Source: EX4484-217-1 sp964496035 (lineage in GTDB: Archaea; Thermoproteota; Thermoprotei_A; EX4484-217-1). Taken from it: a stretch of DNA of 21,181 nucleotides. Positions within the stretch are counted from its first letter, which is position 1; every line of letters starts with the position of its first letter. The stretch spans positions 1 through 21,181 of the forward strand of contig CAZBXI010000025.1 of the NCBI GenBank assembly GCA_964496035.1, given 5' to 3'. The notes beneath the pieces were generated by a model that was not told the DNA's origin, searched no databases, and was given only the letters and a program-made list of their open reading frames with translations. Positions 8,508 through 16,604 of the stretch are shown in pieces. Both the position numbers and the translations under genes were made by a program.

Positions 8508-9746
8508 ATGAAGTTAATCCCTGAAGTTATGCGTTCTGAAGTTGCTAAAGCAAAAGAGATATTGAGGGAGGCAAACACAGTAACACTAGTATACCACGAT
8601 GATGCTGATGGCGTGTGTTCAGCTGCTTTAGCAGTACTCGGCTTAGATAAATTAAGAGTGAGCATAAGGAGAAAAATTTGTCTTGAAAAACTCTTTCCAC
8701 AAGCAATAAAGGTCATACACTCTGAACAAGCAGAGAATGACGTTGTTCTATACGTAGACCTAGGATCCCCTCATGTAGACAAGATAATTAGAGAAATTAA
8801 GAATGAAAAAGTAATTATAATCGACCATCATGACCCTAAAAGAATCACAAGTGAGAACGTCATACATATTAATCCTGAGCTTTACGGATTGACAGGAGAA
8901 CGTGACGCATCAGCTTCAACAATGGTTTACTTATTCTTTAAACTTATTAATCCAGAAATACAATTTTACTCCTTCCTAGCAATTATAGGTTCAGCAGAAA
9001 TACCTGGACCTCTCGTCTCACTTAACAGTATACCGCTAAATGATGCTGAGTATGTAAATAAAGTAAGAGTATTGAGGTCAAGGAAAACTGTTAGATACTA
9101 CGTGGACTTCCATGGTCTAAGAAAACCTCACACAGCGCTTTCATCAATGCTTTCAACTATGGCTAGCATAGGGTATTATAATGGTGGACCGGAAAAAGCT
9201 GTAAGAAGCTGTATTGAAGGATTTAGCGAGGAGGTTCTGAAATTCCATGATAGAATGAGGGCTCTAAAAAGTGAACTATTCAAGAAAGCTTACGATAAAG
9301 TATATGCTCATGGACTAAGTATGAGAAAATATGTTCAATGGTTTGACATAGGTGATTTATTTTACAATATTGGAGTAAAAAGTATAGGCCTCTTCACCTC
9401 GCAGTTAAAGTATAGGAGAATTGTTGATCAGGAAAAATATCTGCTAGGATTTATGAAAATGAACCCCAATATACCCGGACTAGGTAAGCTTGAAGGAGAT
9501 TTCGTTAAGGTTTCAGGGAGAACCCCGCCAGCATTAGATGAGAAGGTTAAAAAAGGAACTATGCCGGGGTTAGGTAAGATCATGACCGAAGCTGCAGAAG
9601 AAATAGGAGGTTTCGCTGATGGCCATGATTTTGCTGCATCAGGAATTATAGGCGCGAATAAAATCTTAGCATTTATTGAGAAGTTTGAGGAAAAAGTAGA
9701 AGAGAAAATTGAAAGTAAAGGCTTATTTAAATACTTCATTAAATGA
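8508..9746 (+). CDS. DHH/DHHA1 phosphoesterase of the archaeal RecJ/Cdc45 (GAN-like) family
   Basis: Predicted Mn-dependent single-strand exonuclease or Cdc45-like helicase partner. Archaeal members bind GINS in the replicative CMG-type complex, though some have lost activity. In this 412-residue protein the metal motifs look intact: HDDADG (H30, D32, D34), YVDLGSP (D84) and the name-giving DHH (D106, H107, H108). The C-terminal DHHA1 domain keeps the nucleic-acid-binding motif GHDFAASG (372-379). This suggests catalytic competence rather than a degenerate Cdc45-only role. The ribosome binding site GGAGG lies inside the last codons of polB, seven bases before the ATG, so translation is coupled to the polymerase. 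The 3' end overlaps dnaG by 24 bases, tail to tail. NrnA-type nanoRNase is a less likely alternative. Confidence 0.85.
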   Translation: MKLIPEVMRSEVAKAKEILREANTVTLVYHDDADGVCSAALAVLGLDKLRVSIRRKICLEKLFPQAIKVIHSEQAENDVVLYVDLGSPHVDKIIREIKNEKVIIIDHHDPKRITSENVIHINPELYGLTGERDASASTMVYLFFKLINPEIQFYSFLAIIGSAEIPGPLVSLNSIPLNDAEYVNKVRVLRSRKTVRYYVDFHGLRKPHTALSSMLSTMASIGYYNGGPEKAVRSCIEGFSEEVLKFHDRMRALKSELFKKAYDKVYAHGLSMRKYVQWFDIGDLFYNIGVKSIGLFTSQLKYRRIVDQEKYLLGFMKMNPNIPGLGKLEGDFVKVSGRTPPALDEKVKKGTMPGLGKIMTEAAEEIGGFADGHDFAASGIIGANKILAFIEKFEEKVEEKIESKGLFKYFIK

Positions 9747-10913
9747 GTAAATTTTCACTGTAAGTGGTCTTTTCATTATTCCTCCTATTCTAGCCCCTAT
9801 AACATACTTTACGTTCTTAGATGCAGCAATGTCTACTAGTCTTTGAGTTACAACACCATCAAATATAATCGCGTAAATTTCTTTAGTAGATTTACTTAGA
9901 TTGTCTACGAGCTCTCTTACTGGAAATTCTTTAATAAGCTTCCATTCTCTATCGTATACTCTCGCTTTTAACGTTCCTTGAAGACTCTTTATGTCCTCAA
10001 GAACATTATGTGGTATAATGGGTTCCTCTTTTCTTCTTTCCTCTACCTTTTTTGCTGCTACCCTTTCCTCTCTCGAAATTTCCTTTGCTAATCTTTTTTC
10101 TTTTTCACCGCTTAAGTACTGTTCCACGGGCACGGCGTTTTTGAGAGCTTTCACTATTTCCTTTCCTGTAAGTTCCTCAACCTCCTTTCCTGGAGGAGCT
10201 CTTGCTATATAGTCTAGGTCTACAAACTTTATTAGTTCCTTGAGTATGAGGTCTCCGCCTCTATCTCCATCCAAGAAGGCTATTGTTGTTTTTTCTCTAC
10301 TAAGTTTAATTATGGTTTCTGGTATTTTCGTTCCAGCACCTTCTATTGCTATTACGTTCCTGTATCCATGCTTTAGCATATTAATTACATCAGCTCTCCC
10401 TTCAACTAAAATTATGGTGTCTGCTTTATCAACATCTGGCCCTGCAGAAAGACCCTCAGGACCATACTTTATTATTTCCGCGCTTCTAACATCCCTAATG
10501 ACATTATTCATTATTTCCTTAACATCTATTCTCCTTTCTTGAATCATTTTCTGTAAAATTTCTTTGGCTCTTTCTACAACCTTCCTTATCTTCTCCATTC
10601 TTAAGTCTAATATTTCTTCTACTCTAACTTTTGCAGGATAAGGTCCTACTCTATCTACTACTTCTAGAAGAGCAGCAAGTAATGCTGTTTCTACCCTGTC
10701 AAGGTTTGAGGGAACAACTATTTCGCCTATGCTCCTCGAACCTATCGTCTTTAACTCAACCTGAATTCTTCCTATTCTCCCTCTGTCCTGAAGTTCTCTT
10801 AAATCATAGTCTTCGCCTAATAATCCTTCAGTTTGCCCAAATATCGCTCCAATTACATCGGGTTTTTCAACTATGCCTTCAACTTCGATTTTTGCTTTAA
10901 TTAAGTATTTCAA
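9723..10913 (-). CDS. dnaG: Archaeal DnaG (TOPRIM) primase
   Basis: Makes RNA primers in vitro and, in crenarchaea, is also a subunit of the RNA exosome that favours A-rich tails. The 396 residues have an N-terminal archaeal domain (about 1-160). The TOPRIM domain (about 165-245) has its glutamate in LVEGRADV (E171) and its acidic pair in FLDGDRGGD (D215, D217). ARAPPGKEVEELTGKE follows, a conserved archaeal DnaG phrase. There is no zinc finger, as expected for the archaeal form. A TTG start at 10911-10913 is chosen because AAGGTGAG lies about seven to nine bases upstream, overlapping the tyrS stop. The gene follows tyrS by seven bases, so they are probably one transcript. Confidence 0.93.
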   Translation of the reverse strand: MKYLIKAKIEVEGIVEKPDVIGAIFGQTEGLLGEDYDLRELQDRGRIGRIQVELKTIGSRSIGEIVVPSNLDRVETALLAALLEVVDRVGPYPAKVRVEEILDLRMEKIRKVVERAKEILQKMIQERRIDVKEIMNNVIRDVRSAEIIKYGPEGLSAGPDVDKADTIILVEGRADVINMLKHGYRNVIAIEGAGTKIPETIIKLSREKTTIAFLDGDRGGDLILKELIKFVDLDYIARAPPGKEVEELTGKEIVKALKNAVPVEQYLSGEKEKRLAKEISREERVAAKKVEERRKEEPIIPHNVLEDIKSLQGTLKARVYDREWKLIKEFPVRELVDNLSKSTKEIYAIIFDGVVTQRLVDIAASKNVKYVIGARIGGIMKRPLTVKIYSFNEVFK

Positions 10914-10920
10914 GTATTAC

Positions 10921-12003
10921 TCACCTTGTAATGGTCATTTTAAGCATATCTTCAAGCAATTTCTTGGCCTCAATATTCTTCATGAAATATGATCTTACAG
11001 GCTTTAAGTACTCTATTAATGCGTCTGCCACAGCATTTTTTAGGTCTAGTGGATGTATTTTCCCCTCCCTATATAACTTTTCCAATTCATTAAAACTTTG
11101 TACCTCTAATGTTCCACCATATTTTTCCGGTCTTTTAATTGTTAATGAAAAGTTAGGTTGTTTGAACAGAATGTACCTTGCTATTTCAATTACCGGATTG
11201 TATTCTACGGTTTTAGGAGGACAGAATGCCTTTCTTACTTTCCTCTTTATATCCTCTGGCGGGTCATGAACTAATATTGTTGACTCTGGCTTCGATTTGC
11301 TCATTTTAGTGCTTAACATTAACTCCTCTTGGCTAAGAGCCTCCATTCTTTGAGCTCCTTGAAGACCAGTTAGTAAAGGCGTATGGATAGCTATTGGCTT
11401 TTTTAGTTTGAGCTTTTCAGCGACATCTCTAGCAAGCATATGTGCTTTTCTTTGATCCATACCCCCTAAGGCTATATCGACATCTAAGTAGAACATATCA
11501 GCAACTTGCATTGGAGGATATACGAGCTTTGAAAAGTCCAATTCTGCTTCACTTTCCCTTCTACCCATAATTGTCAGTGCTCTCTTCACCCTTGCCAGAG
11601 TTGCGTTTTTTGCTATCCTTAACACTAATTCCCAATATTCCTTATTTTTAACGAGATCTTCTGCGTCAACAATACGTAGTTTACTAACATCAATACCTAA
11701 CGCTTTTAACGAGTGCTCCACATATTTAGCACATTTCCTTATATTGTCTAAATTACCTCCCAGCTTATCATTGATCCATGCATGCCATGTTGCCTCTAAG
11801 AGAATGGTTTCAACGCCAGCATTTAAGAAATCCTGAAGCTTCTTAGCCCAGATAATCCAGCCTATGTGAAATAAGCCGCTAGGTTCAAAACCTAAATATG
11901 CCCTTAGCTTCTCACCGGATTCGAGTTTAGTTCTCAGTTCTTTTACTGTAACTACTTCAACAGCATCTTTAATTATCAAGTGCAGCTTCGTCTCTACATC
12001 CAT
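10921..12003 (-). CDS. tyrS: Tyrosyl-tRNA synthetase, archaeal/eukaryotic type
   Basis: Charges tRNA-Tyr with tyrosine in the cytoplasm; class I synthetase. Length (360 residues) fits the compact archaeal form, which lacks the bacterial S4-like C-terminal domain. Seen: YLGFEPSG (36-43) with the HIGH-type motif HIGW (46-49), ALGGMDQRKAHMLARD (about 178-193), which distinguishes TyrRS from TrpRS, and KMSKS (233-237). The ATG is preceded by AGGTG with eight bases of spacing. Upstream is an unusual GC-rich structured RNA of about 114 bases with its own TATA box and no terminator before tyrS, so the mRNA may carry a structured 5' leader. dnaG follows by seven bases. Confidence 0.95.
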   Translation of the reverse strand: MDVETKLHLIIKDAVEVVTVKELRTKLESGEKLRAYLGFEPSGLFHIGWIIWAKKLQDFLNAGVETILLEATWHAWINDKLGGNLDNIRKCAKYVEHSLKALGIDVSKLRIVDAEDLVKNKEYWELVLRIAKNATLARVKRALTIMGRRESEAELDFSKLVYPPMQVADMFYLDVDIALGGMDQRKAHMLARDVAEKLKLKKPIAIHTPLLTGLQGAQRMEALSQEELMLSTKMSKSKPESTILVHDPPEDIKRKVRKAFCPPKTVEYNPVIEIARYILFKQPNFSLTIKRPEKYGGTLEVQSFNELEKLYREGKIHPLDLKNAVADALIEYLKPVRSYFMKNIEAKKLLEDMLKMTITR

Positions 12004-12008
12004 GAAAT

Positions 12009-12016
12009 TAACACCT
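12009..12016 (-). promoter_or_regulatory. Ribosome binding site region of tyrS
   Basis: The minus strand reads AGGTGTTA, with AGGTG placed eight bases before the tyrS ATG. The identical octamer occurs again inside the structured RNA at 12055-12062. That match could matter for control of initiation or could be chance. Confidence 0.6.
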
Positions 12017-12025
12017 GGCTAACGG

Positions 12026-12139
12026 GGGCCGCCGAACCCGCTGTCCTCGCCAGCTAACACCTAGCTTCATAGCCGGCCTAAAGCCGTCTCCGTAGGCTCT
12101 TCCCTGGCGAGGAGGGGTTGGTCGCAGGTTCGGCGGCCC
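12026..12139 (-). ncRNA. GC-rich structured RNA upstream of tyrS (leader or small RNA, family unknown)
   Basis: This 114-base GC-rich island lies between pheT and tyrS. The ends pair for 16 bp: 12026-12041 with 12124-12139, one of them G-U. An asymmetric internal loop follows, with 11 and 3 unpaired bases in the minus-strand RNA. Then comes a 9-bp perfect stem, 12045-12053 with 12104-12112. The 50-base apical part can form small hairpins, for example AGCUA-GGUGU-UAGCU. A minus-strand TATA-like sequence lies 26-31 bases before the first G of the stem, so transcription is probably toward tyrS. No T-run separates it from tyrS. I looked for tRNA, SRP, RNase P, C/D and H/ACA signatures and found none convincing. 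It may be a cis-acting leader of tyrS-dnaG or an independent small RNA; the minus strand is inferred. Confidence 0.7.
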
Positions 12140-12162
12140 TCTTTAAACTAGGTATTAACTAG

Positions 12163-12171
12163 CTGTTTAAT
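12163..12171 (-). promoter_or_regulatory. TATA-like box of the structured RNA/tyrS transcript
   Basis: The minus strand reads ATTAAACAG across the pheT stop codon. TTAAAC is 26-31 bases before the 5' base of the RNA's closing stem, the same spacing seen for the SRP RNA gene. Confidence 0.55.
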
Positions 12172-13834
12172 GTTTTTCCCAAAGATCAGTTAAATCTAAT
12201 TCAAACAGGGCAATAGGGTATTCGATACCCATCTTCTCTAGAAGGAATTGAGGGTTAAGCTCTCCTATTATGCCTCTTTCCTCTCCTTCTACAATTATTT
12301 TAGCTGTTCTTCCTTCTATGAAGAGCTTAGGGGTTAATTTTACCTCTTCAAGTTTCACGTTTAAACCAAGATTATCAGCTAAAGAATAAAGCACTGCTTG
12401 AATGTCTTCAAACCCTACTTTGTATGATAATACTCCCGCAGCAAGTTTCGTCCTAGTTTGCGGCTCCCCTTTAACGACTACTACAGTATCTCCTACTTCA
12501 AAAACCTTCACTGGGTGATCTTCATGCTGATTAGCTTTCAAGAACATGACGATATTGGGTATAATGCTTGTCCGTATGGTATCATATAGTGGCGAAATAG
12601 GGTTTAATATTTCAACATGCTTGTTTTTCCCTAGTTCAAGCATTTCCTCTAATATGCTGCTTGAAGATAGAGTAAATGTTAAGATTTCTTGAAAACCTAA
12701 ACCAATCATTATTTCTCGTAGTTTTCTCAAATACTTTGTTTTCTTAAGCTCTTTACCTATAGTAAATGTTCTAGGGACTTCAGGTTTAAGGTTATCATAA
12801 CCTATAGCTATGGCAACATCCTCTACAATATCTATAGGGTGCAGAATATCATATCTATATGGCGGACTAATTACCTTCAACATTTGGTCGTCAACTATTT
12901 CGACTTTATGTCTTAGAGACTCGAGAAGACTTATGATATCTTCTCGTGTTAAATCCTGCATGCCAAGGTTATTTCTAATATATTCAAGACTAACCTTAGT
13001 TATTACGGGTTCAAGTTTAGGAGTGTAGTATACTTCGTTTCCATTAACTATGCTTACTAACCCTATACACTCAGCATTTTCGGCGAGTGTTGTAGCTATT
13101 AAGTCCAAAGTTTTTTCTACAGTGTACTTGTCGGTGCCTGTTATGTCAATAAATAAGTTTCTTGTACCTTCCCCAACCTTCGTATCTTCACTATTAAGTA
13201 TTGGGGGCATCGAAAGAGTTTGGCCCTTATCCGTGACCAGGTGCGGATATTTGCTAAAACATCTTACCAAGTGAGCATATTTTCTACCTTTATCGGTAAG
13301 TTCCAAAATTTCATCTGCTGTTAATTCTCTATCATAACCAAGCGGAGTGTACTTTATTTTCTTAGGTTCCTCGGCCCTATAAAGGATGATGTTTGAGTTC
13401 AATTTGTCCAGATCATAAAATCCTATGGCTATTTTTCTTCTATCTCTACCCATGCTAATATTTAGTTTTTCCTGAAATTGCAAAAGCTCTTCGAGAGCAT
13501 ATTTATCAACGTGGTACCCGTAAATTGCAGCTACAGCAATATAGGGTCTTATGAACTTAATTTCGCCATTTACAATCAATTTAAAACATGTTTTTTTAGT
13601 TCTATACTTAGGAAATCCTTTCTCCAAACCTAATATTCCTTTAAGTTCTCTTGCAATACCTTCGCTAATTAGTAAGTCTAGCCTATCTGGTGTTACTTCA
13701 ATTTGCAAATTCTCTTCATCTAAGACCTCAGCTTCAATTTTGATATTGGATAATAGTTCTACAAGCTCTTCATCTACCATATCTTTTCCAAGTAACTTAA
13801 GAAGTCTCTTCTTTTTAATTGTGGTTACAGGCAT
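12167..13834 (-). CDS. pheT: Phenylalanyl-tRNA synthetase beta subunit, archaeal type
   Basis: Non-catalytic partner of PheS in the (alpha-beta)2 class II enzyme; it edits mischarged Tyr-tRNA-Phe and holds the tRNA. The 555-residue length is the short archaeal/eukaryotic form, without the N-terminal tRNA-binding OB domain and C-terminal anticodon domain of the bacterial roughly 800-residue form. Seen: the N-terminal part with EVTPDRLDLLISEGIARELKG (residues about 46-66), a B3/B4-like editing region (about 85-260), the B5 domain around SLEYIRNNLGMQDL through PPYRYDILHPIDIVEDVAIAIGYDN, and a degenerate class II core with NPISPLYDTIRTSIIP. The ATG follows GGAGG, which overlaps the pheS stop; seven bases separate the genes, so the two subunits are coupled. 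Confidence 0.95.
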   Translation of the reverse strand: MPVTTIKKKRLLKLLGKDMVDEELVELLSNIKIEAEVLDEENLQIEVTPDRLDLLISEGIARELKGILGLEKGFPKYRTKKTCFKLIVNGEIKFIRPYIAVAAIYGYHVDKYALEELLQFQEKLNISMGRDRRKIAIGFYDLDKLNSNIILYRAEEPKKIKYTPLGYDRELTADEILELTDKGRKYAHLVRCFSKYPHLVTDKGQTLSMPPILNSEDTKVGEGTRNLFIDITGTDKYTVEKTLDLIATTLAENAECIGLVSIVNGNEVYYTPKLEPVITKVSLEYIRNNLGMQDLTREDIISLLESLRHKVEIVDDQMLKVISPPYRYDILHPIDIVEDVAIAIGYDNLKPEVPRTFTIGKELKKTKYLRKLREIMIGLGFQEILTFTLSSSSILEEMLELGKNKHVEILNPISPLYDTIRTSIIPNIVMFLKANQHEDHPVKVFEVGDTVVVVKGEPQTRTKLAAGVLSYKVGFEDIQAVLYSLADNLGLNVKLEEVKLTPKLFIEGRTAKIIVEGEERGIIGELNPQFLLEKMGIEYPIALFELDLTDLWEKH

Positions 13835-13841
13835 GGAGTAA

Positions 13842-15386
13842 TTACCTCCACAGAACCTTCTTGCTTCTTAAATAGCATATGCTTTGAGAATATAGGTCAC
13901 GTATATCATCAATACCCATAATTATCATTGCTACCCTATCCACTCCTATACCCCATGCTGCTGTTGGGCATTTAACATCAAGTACTTCTAGTACTTCAGG
14001 TCTAAACATTCCTGCACCAAAAGTCTCTACCCATCCTACTCTAGGGTGCCAAATATAGCCTTCAACTGATGGTTCTGTAAAAGGAAAATATGAAGGTTTA
14101 AACTTTACCTTCTCTATGCCAAGTTTTCTAAAGAACTCTTGAAGTATCCCAAGAAGGTTTCTAAAGTTAAGTCCCTTATCCATAACTATACCGTCTAACT
14201 GATGAAATTCAGGCAAGTGCTTAGCATCTATTGTGTCTGGTCTGTATACTTTCCCTATAGTGAACATTTTTATTGGTGGTTCCTTCCTTTTGGCTAGAAA
14301 TCTTACGGAAACACTTGTCGTTTGCGTTCGTAAAATAAGCCTTTCAGCTATGTCTTTGCTCCAGCTATATCTCCAACCTCTAGAGCCAACTTTACCACCG
14401 TGTTCATGAACTTCTTTAACTTTTAAGGCGATGTTTTCATCTATTTTCATCCTGTTTGGGAATTTAAGTCTGAAAGTATCATGGATTTCTCTTGCCGGAT
14501 GATCTTGAGGTTGAAATAGTACATCGAAATTCCAAAGTTCAACTTCAATTATTGGTCCTTCAGCTTCCTCGAAACCCATAGACAATAGAATCTCTCTTAT
14601 CATATCTATGAATTCTAAGTAGAAATGTTTCTTTCCAGGATAGAGTCTGGGAGGCATAGCTTTAATATTGTACGGTTTAATTTCTTTTATCAGCCACTCC
14701 TTTCTCTTAATGATGTCATGGGTTATTGCAGTAATGTACTCTTTTTCCTCTAAAAGTAGCTTTAAACCTTCAGATGTTATTTCTATTTCAACTTCTTCGT
14801 AAACCTTTTTTCTAACAAGATTTCTAGAGAGAAGCTCAGAGACAGCATTACGTTCGGCATTTGTAAGAGTATCTAGCCTCAAAGAACCTACTTTCACTAC
14901 TTTCTCTAAAGTTTCTTCAGTTATCGTTTTTGAAGGAATACTATCTACTATTAGCTCTGTTTCTCTTATTGTAACTTCCTTGACCTTGCCTTCACGTGTT
15001 AGTGTACGTGACTTTAGCGTTCTTGAAACTATCTTTCCCCATTTCTTTCTTCTTATCCAGCCAAGCCCTATTGCTATTTCTTTTTCACTAAGCCCTGTAA
15101 GATCCTTTATTTTTTCTAGTTTAACCCTACCTCCTGCTCTATAGACCTTTTCAGCAATAACCCTTTCAAGTAAACCTTCAATAGCTCTTTTAGATCCTTC
15201 TTCTGTAGGTTCTATAAGCTCTACCTTCTTAGTATGTACTATAATTGCTTTCTTTGATTTTAAGCTCTCAATAACAGACATTAAGGTGGATCTTGGGATA
15301 CTTGTGTTATCCTCTATAACCTCTAAACGTGCTCTCTTAAGATTTTTTAAAGCCTCTAAAACTTTCCTTTCATTTGCAGTTAGCAT
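13842..15386 (-). CDS. pheS: Phenylalanyl-tRNA synthetase alpha subunit, archaeal type
   Basis: Catalytic subunit that activates phenylalanine and charges tRNA-Phe. The 514-residue protein has an N-terminal half of winged-helix DNA/RNA-binding-like repeats (about 1-75 and 76-200), typical of archaeal/eukaryotic alpha chains. The class II catalytic domain runs from about 225. Catalytic-domain landmarks are EAEGPIIEVELWNFDVLFQPQDHPARE, TVSVRF-type motif 2 (QTTSVSVRFLAKRKEP), PEFHQLDGIVMDKG, and motif 3 CPTAAWGIGVDRVAMI, close to the C-terminus. The ATG has GGTG about seven bases upstream. It is followed at seven bases by pheT and preceded at 28 bases by the phosphopantetheine adenylyltransferase gene, so these probably form one operon. 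Confidence 0.95.
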   Translation of the reverse strand: MLTANERKVLEALKNLKRARLEVIEDNTSIPRSTLMSVIESLKSKKAIIVHTKKVELIEPTEEGSKRAIEGLLERVIAEKVYRAGGRVKLEKIKDLTGLSEKEIAIGLGWIRRKKWGKIVSRTLKSRTLTREGKVKEVTIRETELIVDSIPSKTITEETLEKVVKVGSLRLDTLTNAERNAVSELLSRNLVRKKVYEEVEIEITSEGLKLLLEEKEYITAITHDIIKRKEWLIKEIKPYNIKAMPPRLYPGKKHFYLEFIDMIREILLSMGFEEAEGPIIEVELWNFDVLFQPQDHPAREIHDTFRLKFPNRMKIDENIALKVKEVHEHGGKVGSRGWRYSWSKDIAERLILRTQTTSVSVRFLAKRKEPPIKMFTIGKVYRPDTIDAKHLPEFHQLDGIVMDKGLNFRNLLGILQEFFRKLGIEKVKFKPSYFPFTEPSVEGYIWHPRVGWVETFGAGMFRPEVLEVLDVKCPTAAWGIGVDRVAMIIMGIDDIRDLYSQSICYLRSKKVLWR

Positions 15387-15414
15387 AGAATCACACCCTG
15401 CGAATGAGATATTA

Positions 15415-15864
15415 TTATTGAATTTCCCCTATTCTAAATCTATGAGATGAAATAGGTCTTCCTTGAATATCTTTCACTATCGGCACTATAATCACTTTTA
15501 TTTCTTTCATTCTCTTTTGCCTTCTTAAGATGTTAATCATTACTGCTCTAGGTAGTGTTTCGTCGCTTACAATAATGTAATCTATGTTGTTCTCCTCTAA
15601 AACTATATCATAAGGCCCACTTATACTGACTATTTTAAACGTCTTATTAGTGTAAATATTTAACAATTCACTTACGTAAGTCAGTAATTTCTTAACTCTC
15701 CTCTCATAGGGTTCAACGTTTTCCCTACATATTTTATGTAATTTCTCTAGAGCATCATCTTTCATAACACCGATTATAACATGGTCTGCGACTTCAAATG
15801 CTTTAGAAATCATTAGCTTGTGTCCACTATGTAAATGGTCGAACGTTCCAGCTACTACAGCCAC
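15415..15864 (-). CDS. coaD: Phosphopantetheine adenylyltransferase, archaeal type (coenzyme A synthesis)
   Basis: Predicted to join ATP and 4'-phosphopantetheine into dephospho-CoA, the fourth step of CoA synthesis. The 149 residues form one nucleotidyltransferase domain: VVAGTFDHLHSGH has the HxGH motif (H12, H15), and the C-terminal ISSHRFR fits the ISSTxxR-like nucleotide-binding motif of this superfamily. The match is to the archaeal/eukaryotic branch (COG1019-like) rather than bacterial CoaD. The start is a GTG at 15862-15864. No ATG or TTG lies between it and the in-frame stop upstream, so this is the only standard start. FMN or glycerol-3-phosphate cytidylyltransferases are less likely given length and context. 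Confidence 0.87.
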   Translation of the reverse strand: MAVVAGTFDHLHSGHKLMISKAFEVADHVIIGVMKDDALEKLHKICRENVEPYERRVKKLLTYVSELLNIYTNKTFKIVSISGPYDIVLEENNIDYIIVSDETLPRAVMINILRRQKRMKEIKVIIVPIVKDIQGRPISSHRFRIGEIQ

Positions 15865-15932
15865 CTTAGGTCTTGTTGAAAATAGAGATCACCGTTGAAA
15901 AAGGTGTTAAATGGAGCTTAAAAAGTTTTCCA

Positions 15933-16604
15933 TTAGAACTCAAATTTTTCTCCAGGCTTTAAAATAACTACTCTCGCTGCTGGATATAATTTTTCTACGT
16001 ATTTCTTGAACTCCTCGGGATTTCCTTTAATTACGGGAAAAGTGTGGTAATGCATTGGTATAGCAACTTTAGGCTTTATGAGCTTCACAGCATATGCTGC
16101 TTCATAAGGTCCCATAGTGTACCATCCGCCTATAGGTAGGAGAGCTATTTCGGGTCTATAAAGTTCCCCTATTAGCTCCATATCTTTAAATAGACTTGTG
16201 TCGCCAGCATGGTATATTGTAGTCTCCTTACCTTTGATAATAAATCCTACTGGGTGGCCATGTAGACTACTATGAAACGCTAAAGTTAAACCTATTTTTA
16301 ATCCTCTGATTTCTACTAGACTACCTATGTTTAAATCTACGCAATCTACTTCAGGATGTTTATTTTTAATTGCCTCGCAAAGGTCGAAAATAGAAACTAT
16401 TTTTGCACCTGTCTTCTTAGCTAAGTCTACGGCGTTGCCTAAATGGTCGCCATGGTCATGGGATACAAGTATTAAGTCTGCTCTGTCTATGTCCTTAAGT
16501 TTAATAGGGGACATGGGGTTTTCTATCCACGGATCGATAAATATTCTAACGCCATCAACTTCAGCTTCGAAAGCAGCGTGACCTAGCCACTTCAAGTAAC
16601 CCAT
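15933..16604 (-). CDS. Metallo-beta-lactamase-fold hydrolase, UlaG-like (UPF0173)
   Basis: A cytoplasmic metal-dependent hydrolase of unknown substrate. In 223 residues it keeps the full set of metal ligands: HDHGDH (H49, H51, D53, H54), H111 in AFHSSLHGHP, D135 in YHAGDTSLF, and H185 or H187 in IPMHYHTFP. The start MGYLKWLGHAAFE and the phrase LLPIGGWYTMGPYEAA are hallmarks of the UlaG/UPF0173 group. Relatives include lactonases and phosphodiesterases, but the family assignment does not fix the reaction. The ATG is preceded by AGGTGGT at close spacing. It is first in the leftward gene block and divergent from the methionine aminopeptidase gene. Confidence 0.9.
   Translation of the reverse strand: MGYLKWLGHAAFEAEVDGVRIFIDPWIENPMSPIKLKDIDRADLILVSHDHGDHLGNAVDLAKKTGAKIVSIFDLCEAIKNKHPEVDCVDLNIGSLVEIRGLKIGLTLAFHSSLHGHPVGFIIKGKETTIYHAGDTSLFKDMELIGELYRPEIALLPIGGWYTMGPYEAAYAVKLIKPKVAIPMHYHTFPVIKGNPEEFKKYVEKLYPAARVVILKPGEKFEF

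Noticed and set aside
12026..12139. Structured RNA as a tRNA with intron, RNase P RNA, or H/ACA or C/D guide RNA
   Set aside because: There is no T arm with a TTC loop next to a 7-bp acceptor, no RNase P universal core phrases, no ACA after the closing stem, and no RTGATGA with CTGA boxes.
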